A stretch of DNA of 64,000 bases. Origin: Halobaculum saliterrae. GTDB lineage: Archaea > Halobacteriota > Halobacteria > Halobacteriales > Haloferacaceae. The position numbers and the translations under genes were made by a program. Under the pieces are notes generated by a model. That model had not been told where the DNA came from and did not search any database. It saw nothing but the letters and a program-made list of their open reading frames with translations. The stretch lies in assembly GCF_009831625.1 (NCBI RefSeq), contig NZ_WUUS01000003.1:248001-312000 (forward strand), read 5' to 3'. Of the stretch, positions 9,071 to 17,506 are shown in pieces (within the stretch, counting starts at the first letter, position 1; each line of letters begins with the position of its first letter).

Positions 9071-9154
9071 GGGCGTATCGGCGCCGTGCGAGCCGTTCGC
9101 GCGGGAGCCGTCGGAGCGCGCCGCTTAACCGCCTCCGGTAGTTATCGGGGTGCA

Positions 9155-10192
9155 ATGAGTCAGCGGAGCGAGGGCGACCTCACCCGAACGGGGATGTCGC
9201 TCAAACACGACCGCGAGTGGGACTACGAACTCGATCGCATCGTCGAGGCGGTCGAGGAGCGCGACGCCGACAAGGTCGGGCTGCAGTTCCCCGAGGGGCT
9301 GAAGCGCCGCGCGCCCGCGGTCGCCGACGACCTCCGGGAGCTGACCGACGACGTGACGTACCTCATCTCGGGGCAGCCCTGCTACGGCGCCTGCGACCTC
9401 GACACCTACCTGATGCGACGGTGCGACGTGTTCGTCCACTTCGGCCACTCGCCGATGAAGGACTCGGACAAGATCATCTACGTCCCCCTCTTCTCCAACG
9501 TCGACCCCTTCCCGATCATGGAGGAGTCGCTGGCGGAACTCGAGGACCCCGAGGACGACCCCGACGTGGGGCTCGTGACGACCGCCCAGCACATGAACCT
9601 CTTCGGCGACATGGTCGACTGGCTGGAGGAGCGCGGCTACGAGGTCCACACCCGTCGCGGCGACGACCGCCTCACCCACGAGGGACAGGTGCTCGGCTGC
9701 AACTACGCCAGCGCCGACATCGACGCCGACCAGGTCCTGTACGTCGGCGGGGGGAAGTTCCACCCGCTCGGCCTCGCGATGGAACACCCCGACAAGACGG
9801 TCGTCATCGGCGACCCCGTCAACAACGTCGTGACGATCGCCGACACCGAGAAGTTCCTGAAGCAGCGCTACGGCGCCGTCCACCGCGCGATGGACGCCGA
9901 CACCTTCGGCGTCATCTTCTGTACGAAGATCGGCCAGGGCCGCTGGGACAAGGCCGAGGAGATCGTCGAGAACAACGAGAACGCCCACCTCATCACGATG
10001 GACGAGGTGACGCCGGACCGCCTGCGCAACTTCGACTTCGACGCGTTCGTCAACACCGGCTGCCCGCGGATCACCACCGACGACGGCCCGCGGTTCCACA
10101 AGCCGATGCTCACGCCCGGCGAGTACGAGATCGCCGTCGGCAACGAGCCGCTCGAGGACCTGGAGTTCGACACCTTCCACGGGACCTGGTAG
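9155..10192 (+). CDS. dph2: Diphthamide biosynthesis enzyme Dph2
   Basis: A 345-residue radical-SAM-type diphthamide synthase. It transfers a 3-amino-3-carboxypropyl group from AdoMet to the target histidine of elongation factor aEF2, the first step of diphthamide formation. The three cluster cysteines are visible in GQPCYGACD, LGCNYASAD and NTGCPRI, with the KVGLQFPEGLKRRA start typical of archaeal Dph2. An ATG at 9155 follows a GCTTAAC element about 25-31 nt upstream. AdoMet, its co-substrate, is made by the AdoMet synthetase gene ~5 kb upstream. Confidence 0.94.
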   Translation: MSQRSEGDLTRTGMSLKHDREWDYELDRIVEAVEERDADKVGLQFPEGLKRRAPAVADDLRELTDDVTYLISGQPCYGACDLDTYLMRRCDVFVHFGHSPMKDSDKIIYVPLFSNVDPFPIMEESLAELEDPEDDPDVGLVTTAQHMNLFGDMVDWLEERGYEVHTRRGDDRLTHEGQVLGCNYASADIDADQVLYVGGGKFHPLGLAMEHPDKTVVIGDPVNNVVTIADTEKFLKQRYGAVHRAMDADTFGVIFCTKIGQGRWDKAEEIVENNENAHLITMDEVTPDRLRNFDFDAFVNTGCPRITTDDGPRFHKPMLTPGEYEIAVGNEPLEDLEFDTFHGTW

Positions 10193-10333
10193 GCGGGCCG
10201 GAGTCGACCGCCCGCTCGCCGTCGTCGGTTCCGTTCCGGGGTCGATATCGATCGTCGGTGTCGTCACGCGAGCATCGGGGGCCGTCGCCCGCTCACCGGA
10301 AACTATTCACCGCGGGCGAGACCTCTCCCGACG

Positions 10334-10945
10334 ATGCCCTCCACATGGAAGCCTACCCCGCGTAGCGTCGGCGGCGCCCCCGCGGTAGTCGCTGCGATCG
10401 CCGCGACCGCCACGCTGGCGGTGGTCGCCGTCGCCGGCGTCGCGACCGCACAGCCCGGCGTGACCGACCCGCGGTCCTCGCTCGACCTCGGAACGAGGCT
10501 CGCGGTGAACGTCGGCGCCGGATTCGTGGTCAACCTCCTCCTCGGCGGCGCGCTCGTCGCGCTCGGCCCGGACTACGCCGCACGAAAGCTCGACGAGTTC
10601 CGCGACGACGCCGGCGAGACGGTCGTCTGGGGCCTGATCGTCGGGATCGGCGTCCCGATCGCGCTGGCGGTCCTCGCGATCACGATCATCGGACTGGTGG
10701 TCGCCATTCCCGGAGTGTTCGTCCTCGCGGTCGTCGGGCTCGTCGGATCCGCCGTGATGGTCGGGATAGTCGGCAGTTTTCTCACCCATGGGGACGACCC
10801 GGACGGGACGGCGGTGCTGGTCGGCGCCCTCGTGTTGGCGCTCGCGACGGCGATCCCGGTGCTGGGCGGCCTGATCAACTGGCTCGTGACTCTCCCGGGC
10901 GTCGGAATGGTCGGCCACGACCTCTATCGCTCCTGGCGCGACTGA
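10334..10945 (+). CDS. Haloarchaeal membrane protein
   Basis: A 203-residue protein with an N-terminal hydrophobic segment (about residues 15-37, ending VATAQPG, possibly a cleavable signal) and four or five further membrane spans (roughly 55-78, 95-118, 119-145, 155-178). A GDDPDGT loop separates two of them. The composition is reminiscent of membrane domains seen beside bactofilin-like proteins in haloarchaea, but there is no polymer-forming repeat here. The function is unknown. Confidence 0.65.
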   Translation: MPSTWKPTPRSVGGAPAVVAAIAATATLAVVAVAGVATAQPGVTDPRSSLDLGTRLAVNVGAGFVVNLLLGGALVALGPDYAARKLDEFRDDAGETVVWGLIVGIGVPIALAVLAITIIGLVVAIPGVFVLAVVGLVGSAVMVGIVGSFLTHGDDPDGTAVLVGALVLALATAIPVLGGLINWLVTLPGVGMVGHDLYRSWRD

Positions 10946-11294
10946 GCGTAGCCCTCGGAGGATCAGGTCGCGGACTGCCCGAACGTCTGCGCGTCGACCA
11001 CCGCCACGCACTCGGCGATGTTGTCGCGCATCGCCGCGAACTCGAGCGTTCGATGCGTTCTCGATGACATGTCCTCGTCGGGGATGTGCGTCGACATATG
11101 CTTTCGGGGGACGGTGGGACCGGTGATTGTTACCCGGTCGTTGCGGGAGCGGTAGCCCGTCACTTCCGGAAGCGAGACGGCCGCCGTCCCCGAGACAGCC
11201 ACGACCTTCAGGACGGGGAGGCGTCCACGATAGCCGCGGATACCGGTCGCGTCGAGTCGATAGGTCTTAGCGCTCATGCCCGGAAGCGGGAGCC
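10946..11294. other. Intergenic stretch with one doubtful minus-strand ORF
   Basis: This 349-nt gap lacks a convincing gene. A minus-strand frame (10963-11277) is open for 104 codons; its C-terminal 44 residues (from an ATG at 11097) include HRTLEFAAMRDNIAECVAVVDAQTFG, which has helical character and could be a very small protein. The upstream part is Arg/Val-rich and unconvincing. I see no RNA-like fold. Confidence 0.3.
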
Positions 11295-12146
11295 ATGAGC
11301 GACGCGAGCGATCCGGCGATCACGTCCGACTGGGGCGACTGGCTCCCGCGAACTATCGAGGCCGCCGAGCCCGACGGCGTGGCGGTGTGGTACCTCGGCT
11401 GCAACGGCTTCGTTCTGAAGGGCGCCGACGAGACGAGCCTCTGGATCGACCCGTACGTCGGATTGGGGGACCCGCCGCGGACCGTCCGGATGATCCCGGT
11501 GCCGTTCGACCCCCACGACGTGTACGACGCCGACGCGGTGCTGGCGACCCACGAGCATACCGACCACACGCACGGCCCCTCGCAGGCGCCGATCCTGGCG
11601 AACTCCGGGGCGGACTTCTACGCCGCCGACGACTCCCTCGAGGTCACGGACGACGAGGGCTGGACCGACCACTGGGACGTGGACCACGGGCAACTGAACG
11701 AGATCGAGGAGGGCGACTCGTTCTCCGTCGGGGGCTTCGACGTCGACGTCGTTCGGGTCTCCGACGCCGACGCGACGCACCCGGTCGGCTACGTGATCCG
11801 GTACGGCGACACGACCGTCTTCCACGGCGGCGACACGAAGCCCCACGACGGCTTCGCCGACCTCGGAGCCGAGTACGACATCGATCTGGCGGTCGTCGCG
11901 TTCGGCTCCGTCGGGCGCGTCCCGGACAAACGGACGCGCGAGCCACAGCGCACGCGCTGGTACTGCGACGAGAACCAAGCCGTCGAGATCGCGGAGGCGC
12001 TGGGTGCCGCCCGCATGCTCCCGAGCCACTGGGACATGTGGAAGGGACTGACGGCCGACCCGACCGCACTTCACGAACACGTTCGCGGCTTCGAGTACCC
12101 CGAACGACTCGACATCGTCGAGATCGGCGACCGACTCGACCTCTGA
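11295..12146 (+). CDS. Metallo-beta-lactamase-fold hydrolase (UlaG-like)
   Basis: A 283-residue MBL-fold protein of the COG2220/UlaG type. The metal-binding motif ATHEHTDH (HxHxDH) is intact; further metal ligands are likely in FHGGDTKPHDG and LPSHWDMWKG. UlaG hydrolyses L-ascorbate-6-phosphate, but the wider family acts on various phosphodiester, lactone or N-acyl substrates, so the substrate is open. The ATG at 11295 gives an acidic 15-residue lead before the core. It is cytoplasmic, with no signal peptide. Confidence 0.85.
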   Translation: MSDASDPAITSDWGDWLPRTIEAAEPDGVAVWYLGCNGFVLKGADETSLWIDPYVGLGDPPRTVRMIPVPFDPHDVYDADAVLATHEHTDHTHGPSQAPILANSGADFYAADDSLEVTDDEGWTDHWDVDHGQLNEIEEGDSFSVGGFDVDVVRVSDADATHPVGYVIRYGDTTVFHGGDTKPHDGFADLGAEYDIDLAVVAFGSVGRVPDKRTREPQRTRWYCDENQAVEIAEALGAARMLPSHWDMWKGLTADPTALHEHVRGFEYPERLDIVEIGDRLDL

Positions 12147-12241
12147 GGGACGAACCCGGTTCGACCGTCCGTCCCCGACACGTGTGAGCGCACGGTCACG
12201 AACCCTCAGGATTTTTCACTCCCTCTCAACAGTCGAGTGTC

Positions 12242-12688
12242 ATGGACCACGCCCTCGCAGTCGTCGGACCGACGGAAACCGCGAAGACGCTGACACAGGA
12301 GGCGGGCGAACTCGCCGCCGGCGTCGACGCAGACCTCACGCTGTTGTACGTCGCCGACGAGGACGAGTACGACGAGAAGCGCAAGCAGCTCGCGGAGGTG
12401 ACCCGGGGCAACTCCACGTACAGCGTGGGTCAGGCCGTCGAGGGGGCCCGGGCGTACGCCTCGGACATCGGGCGCGAGGTGCTGGACGACGTCGACATCG
12501 AGTACGAGGCCGTCGGCATGGTCGGCGAACGGGCCGAGACCGTCCTGTCCGAGGCGCGTCGGCGCGGCTGTGACCACCTCTTCATCTCCGGGCGCAAGCG
12601 CTCGCCGACCGGCAAGGCGCTGTTCGGCGACGACACCCAGCGCGTCATCCTCGAGTCCAACGTGCCCGTCACCGTCGTCACCGAGTAG
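12242..12688 (+). CDS. UspA-family universal stress protein
   Basis: A 148-residue single-domain Usp. It starts MDHALAVVGPTE, and carries the fold's last strand and nucleotide loop as DHLFISGRKRSPTGKALFGDDTQRVIL followed by VPVTVVTE, matching the G-2x-G-9x-G(S/T)-type ATP loop in a slightly altered form. Such proteins dimerize and bind ATP or AMP under stress. An AT-rich patch (GGATTTTTCA, ~12210-12219) precedes the ATG by about 25-30 nt and may be its promoter. Confidence 0.88.
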   Translation: MDHALAVVGPTETAKTLTQEAGELAAGVDADLTLLYVADEDEYDEKRKQLAEVTRGNSTYSVGQAVEGARAYASDIGREVLDDVDIEYEAVGMVGERAETVLSEARRRGCDHLFISGRKRSPTGKALFGDDTQRVILESNVPVTVVTE

Positions 12689-12794
12689 CGTCCGCGGGGG
12701 CGACGCCGGAGGGCGTACTCGCCGACCGCACCGGAGCCGTGGACCGCGTTCCGGCGGCCTCGCGGGCTGTCGATACGATAATCGGCCCGGTGAC

Positions 12795-12803
12795 TTTTTA
12801 TAT
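12795..12803 (+). promoter_or_regulatory. TATA box of the coiled-coil protein gene
   Basis: TTTTTATAT lies 22-30 nt before the ATG at 12825. This is the expected TATA position for a leaderless haloarchaeal mRNA, in an otherwise very GC-rich context. Confidence 0.6.
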
Positions 12804-12824
12804 CGTACCGGGTTCGATGTACCC

Positions 12825-14630
12825 ATGAGCCAGGGGCCCGATGTCACCGACGTCGTCACCGTCGAGGAGGACGGCGTCACCGTCGAGAAGCGATTCACCG
12901 CCGACGAGTTCCCCGTCCCCGCGATCGAGTTCACCCTCCGCTCGGACCGCGAGGACGCGGCCGAGTTCCGCCTCGTCGACGAGATCCCGGAGGACTTCCC
13001 GATGGACCGCATCGGGTTCCACCCGGAGTACGAGTCCGAGCACTGGACGGCGTATCAGGACCACCGCGTCGAGTACCGCCGCCGGCTCGACGCCGGCGAG
13101 GAGGTGGTCACCGTGTACGGGATCCGAACCGACGACCCCGGGGAGGGCGACCGGTTCCTCGGGACGCCGACGGTCGCCGAGGTGGCGGAGGACGACGACC
13201 CCGTCGGCGACGTGGCCGACGTGATCGGCGACGACTCCTCGCAGGCCGTCCGCGACGTGCTCGCCGGGGACGACACCGACGACGAGCCCGCGGACGACGA
13301 CGGGTCCGACGGCCTCGACCTCGCCGGCGCGGAGGCGGACCTGGACGCCGGCGAGCCGACCGACCCGCTCGCGGCGGAGGGGAGCGACGACGAACTCGGC
13401 CCGGCGGACGAGGCGATGGACGAGGAGTCACCCACGGACCCCCTCGATGACCTGTCGGACGCCGAGGAGGGCGCAGGAGCCGACGAGGGTGGGGCGGCCG
13501 GCGACGACTCGACCGACGGCGACGTGTCCGACCCCGACGGTCTGCTCGATCTCGAACCGGGCGAGGACGACGCGGCCGACGACACGGAGGACGACCCCGG
13601 CGCCGAGGTCGACGCCGATGCCCCCCTCGACCTCGACGGCGAACCCGCAGCGGCCGAGGACGACGACCCCGCCGAACCGGACGCCGCCGGCGACGCGGTC
13701 GACGAGCCTGACGAGGACGGCGACGTCGCCGGCGAGGTCGAGGAGGTCGAGGAGGTCGACGACGCCGCCGAGGTCGACGATGACGACACCGACGAATCGG
13801 ACCGAGCGGCCGTCGTCGCCGCCGACGAGGGCGCGGGGGCCGCCGGCGGCGGCGTCGCCGCGGCGCTCGCCGAGGAGCTTCGCGCCGGCAGGGTCTCCGA
13901 GGAGGACCGCGAGGTGCTCAAGGAGGAACTGGAGCTCGATCACTCGACGAGCGTCGACGCCCGCATCTCCCGGCTCCAGTCGAAGGTCGAGGACATGGCG
14001 GCCTACTCGGACGCCCTGGAGGAGTTCATCGACGAGAACGGCCTCGCCAGCGAGTGGATGGACGGCCTGCAGGCCGACCTCGACGAGCTGACCGAGGACA
14101 TCGGCGACGCCCGTGAGGAGATCGCCGACGCGGCCGACGAGCGCGCGTCCATGCGCGACGAGGTCGACTCGGTACGGGAGGAAGCACGGACCGCAAGCGA
14201 GGACGCCCGGTCCGCCAGCGAGGACGCGGCGGCGGTCCGCGAGGAGATGGACGCCGTCGGCGAGGAGGTCGACACGCTGCGCGAGGACGTGGACGAGCTG
14301 GGCGACGAGGTCGGCGACACCGCCGAATCGCTCGAGGAGTCGCTCGACGAGGTCCGCGCCGACCTCGACGAGCTCTCCGAGGAGGTCGCCGACGAGGACG
14401 AGGCCGTCGCCGAGGTGCGCGACGAGCTGGCGTCGCTGGGCGAGGAGGTCGAGTCGGTCTCGGCGCTCGTCGACGACGAGCTGTCCGAGATGCGCGCGGA
14501 GTTGGAGGAGGTCCACGACGACCTCGAGGAGTTCGAGGAGTTCCGGACGCGGCTCTCCTCGGTGTTCGGTCCCGGCGGCGCGGCCGGAGGCGACGGAGCC
14601 GACGACGCCGGAACCGACGACGAGGAGTAA
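12825..14630 (+). CDS. Large acidic coiled-coil protein, haloarchaeal
   Basis: A 601-residue protein in three parts. Residues 1-~100 form a beta-rich domain (VTVEKRFTADEFPVPAIEF, then FPMDRIGFHPEYESEHWTAY). Residues ~105-350 are an extremely acidic low-complexity region rich in Asp, Glu and Ala. Residues ~370-590 are a long coiled coil with repeated DEL/EEV heptads, ending in a Gly-rich acidic tail. There is no signal peptide, membrane span or P-loop, so it is not an SMC ATPase. A scaffold or adaptor role is possible but unsupported. The start at 12825 is fixed by the TATA box; the open frame upstream is Arg/Ser-rich shadow. Confidence 0.75.
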   Translation: MSQGPDVTDVVTVEEDGVTVEKRFTADEFPVPAIEFTLRSDREDAAEFRLVDEIPEDFPMDRIGFHPEYESEHWTAYQDHRVEYRRRLDAGEEVVTVYGIRTDDPGEGDRFLGTPTVAEVAEDDDPVGDVADVIGDDSSQAVRDVLAGDDTDDEPADDDGSDGLDLAGAEADLDAGEPTDPLAAEGSDDELGPADEAMDEESPTDPLDDLSDAEEGAGADEGGAAGDDSTDGDVSDPDGLLDLEPGEDDAADDTEDDPGAEVDADAPLDLDGEPAAAEDDDPAEPDAAGDAVDEPDEDGDVAGEVEEVEEVDDAAEVDDDDTDESDRAAVVAADEGAGAAGGGVAAALAEELRAGRVSEEDREVLKEELELDHSTSVDARISRLQSKVEDMAAYSDALEEFIDENGLASEWMDGLQADLDELTEDIGDAREEIADAADERASMRDEVDSVREEARTASEDARSASEDAAAVREEMDAVGEEVDTLREDVDELGDEVGDTAESLEESLDEVRADLDELSEEVADEDEAVAEVRDELASLGEEVESVSALVDDELSEMRAELEEVHDDLEEFEEFRTRLSSVFGPGGAAGGDGADDAGTDDEE

Positions 14631-14728
14631 CACGGGTCCCCTCCCGGAGGTTCCGCGACCCGCATCGGGGTCGACCGGGGCGTGCCGGAAACGCGCCGCT
14701 TTTGCACCGGGGTCACCACCGTCCGCCA

Positions 14729-15628
14729 ATGAGCAGACCCGTCTCCGTCGCGGTCCCCCGGAAGGGGCGACCGCTGGAGGCAGCGCTGGAGCGGCTCGCG
14801 GCTGTCGGCGGCGACGACGCGACGGCGCTGGCAGACGACGTGTCCTCGACGCTTCGGTACGAGAAGGCGATCACCAAGGGCGACGACCGCGACGAACGCG
14901 GCGTGTACGCCAGGCTCGCGGCCTACAGCGACCCGGAGGGCCGCGGACCCGAGTACACGCTGGTTCGGGACGACCGCGAGGGACACCCTCGACGGATCGT
15001 CTTCGACTCGGCGCTGATCGAGGTCGACGGCCACGAGGTCCGCCTCGTCGGTCGCGAGGAGCCGTTTCGCGCGCTTCGGACCCACGAGTTCGCGCTGGGG
15101 TTCGACTCCGCGGATCTCGTGTTGGAGGAGGTCGTCGGCCTGGAACCCGATGGGCTCTCGGACCTCTCGGACGTGAACGCCCGAATCGACCCCCGCGACA
15201 CCGACGTACGCATCGCGACCGGACTCGGCGACACCGTCCGACACACGCTGATGGCGACCCCCGAGACGCTGCCGTCGGGCGCCGATCTCGACCGGTCGTT
15301 CGTCGCCGACTACGAGGGGCCGCTCTGTATCTCGCCGCGCTACGAGCGCCTCGTCGAGGCGATCCTCGGCACGGACGCCCTCGAGGGCGTGGAGTTCGTC
15401 TACCCGGACGCCGGGCAGGAGGAGGAGGCGGCGATCGCCGAGACCGGCCTCGGCGTCTACCTCACCGTCACCGGTGGGACCGCCCGGGAGCACGGGCTCG
15501 TGCTCGGGGAGGATCTGTTCCCCAGCGAGACCGTCCTGATGGAGAACGAGGCGGAGGCGACTCGCGCGACCCGATCCCTCGAGATCGCGCTCGCCAGCGA
15601 CATCGACACCGCACTGGCGCCCGAGTGA
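14729..15628 (+). CDS. HisG-like (ATP phosphoribosyltransferase-related) protein
   Basis: A 299-residue protein. The N-terminus VAVPRKGRPLEAALERLA resembles the VPNKGRL start of HisG, and near the C-terminus YLTVTGGTAREHGL followed by FPSETVLMEN resembles the HisG phosphate-binding segment. The middle (~residues 50-130) holds an insertion not found in HisG, and the last regulatory domain is missing. It may be a paralogue with the periplasmic-binding-protein-like fold and another ligand; classical histidine biosynthesis is not supported by the neighbours. The ATG at 14729 removes an implausible nine-codon lead. Family call is tentative. Confidence 0.55.
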   Translation: MSRPVSVAVPRKGRPLEAALERLAAVGGDDATALADDVSSTLRYEKAITKGDDRDERGVYARLAAYSDPEGRGPEYTLVRDDREGHPRRIVFDSALIEVDGHEVRLVGREEPFRALRTHEFALGFDSADLVLEEVVGLEPDGLSDLSDVNARIDPRDTDVRIATGLGDTVRHTLMATPETLPSGADLDRSFVADYEGPLCISPRYERLVEAILGTDALEGVEFVYPDAGQEEEAAIAETGLGVYLTVTGGTAREHGLVLGEDLFPSETVLMENEAEATRATRSLEIALASDIDTALAPE

Positions 15629-15738
15629 ACCGGGCGGGCCGTCCGTCCCCGCGAGGCCGTTCCCGAGCCGACCGCTTGAGGTCCGTCTCGACGCCGCGCT
15701 CGCGGCGTCCATCGTGTGGATCGGACACAATGAGCAGT

Positions 15739-15747
15739 ATTATTTAG
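15739..15747 (+). promoter_or_regulatory. TATA-like element of the hybrid histidine kinase gene
   Basis: TATTATTTA lies 23-31 nt upstream of the ATG at 15770, the position expected for a leaderless transcript. Confidence 0.5.
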
Positions 15748-15769
15748 GACGACCGATATCTGTGTCGCG

Positions 15770-17326
15770 ATGACAGCTTCCCCTCCGGTCGTCCTGTACG
15801 TCGATCCGGATCCGGGGAGCTGCGACCGGGCCGCGGAGGAACTGCACCGTGCGCTGCCGGAGGCGACGGTCGTCACCGTCGGCTCCGCCGACGCGGCGCT
15901 CGGCGTCGTCGCCGACGCTCGACGGGTCGACGGCGTCGTCAGCGCGTACGACCTGCCGGACGGGCACGGGCTCGATCTGCTCGCGGAGGTACGCGACGAG
16001 CGCGGCGAGACCCCGTTCGTCCTCTTCCCCGACGAGGGGAGCGAGGCGATCGCGAGCGACGCGATCACGGCGGGCGTCTCCGAGTACGTTCGGGAGGACC
16101 GACGCGATCCGTATCGGACGCTCGCCCGTCGCGTCCGGGAGACGATCGATCGACACTCTAACGACCGACACACGGACGACAGTACCGCGGGTGCGGACCA
16201 CGTACGCCGCCGACTGCTCGTCGAGCGGACGGATCAGCCGATGGCGGTGGTCGAGGACGGTCGACACCGGCTGGTCAACGAGGCCTACGTCGACCTCGTG
16301 GGCCTCCCCCGCGACCGGGTCCTCGGGTCGACCGACGACGACCTGTTCCCGGCGGCGGTGGCCGACGACCTCCGCGACCACGGCGAGGGCGCGCTCGCCG
16401 ACGGCGAGCGCCGAGAACACCGCATCGAGACGGACCTTGGTGGCGAGGAACGCGTTCTCGACGTCGTCCACTTTCCGGAGGCGGAGGACACGCGGAACGA
16501 CCGTTCGATGGTCGGCCGGACGATACGGGACGTGACCGATCGGGTCGAGCGCGAGGAGCTGCTCCGCACGGAGCGCGACCGACTCGAGGCCCTGTCGAGC
16601 GCGGTCGCACACGACGCGCGAAACGCGATCCAGGTCATCCGCGGCCGGGCAATGCTCATCGAGGAATCGCTTCCGCCGGACGCCGACGAGCCACTGGAAC
16701 ACCTGTCCGGGCTGGAGCTCGGTGTGGACCGAATGGACCACCTCGTCTCGTCGCTGGAGTCGCTGCGCGGCGTGAGCGACCCGGTCACCGACCCCGTCCC
16801 GGTGTCGATCGCCGAGGCCGCGCGGGACGCGTGGGCGACGGTCGATGCGCCGGACGCGAGACTGCGGGTTCGAGCCGATCAGACGATGCTCGGCGACCCC
16901 GCGCGGATACGAACGCTGCTCGAGAACCTCTTCAGGAACAGCGTCGAACACGCGCCCTCGACGGACGGGCGCAGGGCCGAACCCGCCGCGGATCCGATAG
17001 ACTGCGGGGACCCGTCCGGAACCGACGCGGGTCACGATTCGAACCCGACCGGCGAGGGTGCGCCTCCCTCGGTGACGGTCACGGTCGACGCCCTCGACGG
17101 CGTCCGCGGGTTCGCGGTGAGCGACGACGGGGACGGGATCCCCGACTCCGAGCGGGAGCAGGTCCTGGAGTTCGGCTACTCCCTGGACGGCGGGACGGGG
17201 CTCGGGCTCGGTATCGTCTCGGGGATCGTGGACGCCCACGGCTGGAGCGTCGACCTCGCTGACTCGGACCCGGGCGGCGCACGCTTCGAGTTCCGCCAGG
17301 AGACGCTCGACTCGTTCGTCTCGTAG
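15770..17326 (+). CDS. Hybrid sensor histidine kinase: pseudo-receiver, PAS, HisKA, HATPase
   Basis: A 518-residue soluble kinase. Residues 1-~125 form a receiver domain, ~140-265 a PAS-like sensor, ~270-340 the HisKA helix pair with the phospho-acceptor His281 in SAVAHDARN, and ~345-515 the ATPase with N box (LLENLFRNSVEHA), G1 (SDDGDGIP) and G2 (GTGLGLGIV). A variable acidic insert lies between N and G1. The receiver position normally holding the phospho-acceptor Asp reads VVSAYDLPDG, with Ala59 in place of Asp, so this receiver is probably not phosphorylated. No membrane segment is present, so it senses a cytoplasmic cue. No partner regulator gene is adjacent. Confidence 0.88.
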   Translation: MTASPPVVLYVDPDPGSCDRAAEELHRALPEATVVTVGSADAALGVVADARRVDGVVSAYDLPDGHGLDLLAEVRDERGETPFVLFPDEGSEAIASDAITAGVSEYVREDRRDPYRTLARRVRETIDRHSNDRHTDDSTAGADHVRRRLLVERTDQPMAVVEDGRHRLVNEAYVDLVGLPRDRVLGSTDDDLFPAAVADDLRDHGEGALADGERREHRIETDLGGEERVLDVVHFPEAEDTRNDRSMVGRTIRDVTDRVEREELLRTERDRLEALSSAVAHDARNAIQVIRGRAMLIEESLPPDADEPLEHLSGLELGVDRMDHLVSSLESLRGVSDPVTDPVPVSIAEAARDAWATVDAPDARLRVRADQTMLGDPARIRTLLENLFRNSVEHAPSTDGRRAEPAADPIDCGDPSGTDAGHDSNPTGEGAPPSVTVTVDALDGVRGFAVSDDGDGIPDSEREQVLEFGYSLDGGTGLGLGIVSGIVDAHGWSVDLADSDPGGARFEFRQETLDSFVS

Positions 17327-17389
17327 CCGGACTGCGTACCTGAACGGTCTGTGCGTGGACTGACGAGGGTCGGGTCGACCGACACATTC

Positions 17390-17403
17390 TATATCGCGAT
17401 ATA
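17390..17403. promoter_or_regulatory. Perfect 14-bp palindrome TATATCGCGATATA upstream of btpA
   Basis: A perfect palindrome embedded in an AT-rich patch (ATTCTATATCGCGATATATG) in a GC-rich gap, 104 nt before the BtpA-family start. It may be an operator or a promoter core with an overlapping operator. A close relative occurs at 29370-29381 upstream of the transducer gene, and a shortened version at 32336-32348. Confidence 0.5.
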
Positions 17404-17506
17404 TGATTTACGTGGCGCTGTCGGTGCGGGGATCCGTTCCGGGGCCGACAGCACGGTCGGCGGGTCGATCGTCAGACTGACGCCGGGACCGCCGATAGCG
17501 CACGTC

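Noticed and set aside
9159-9174. A CAGCGGAGCGAG word resembling the 11-nt hairpin loop
   Set aside because: It lies inside the dph2 coding start (SQRSEG) and has no pairing flanks.
10963-11277. 104-codon minus-strand ORF
   Set aside because: Only the last ~44 residues look protein-like, no promoter or homology is recognizable; kept only as a note in the intergenic entry.
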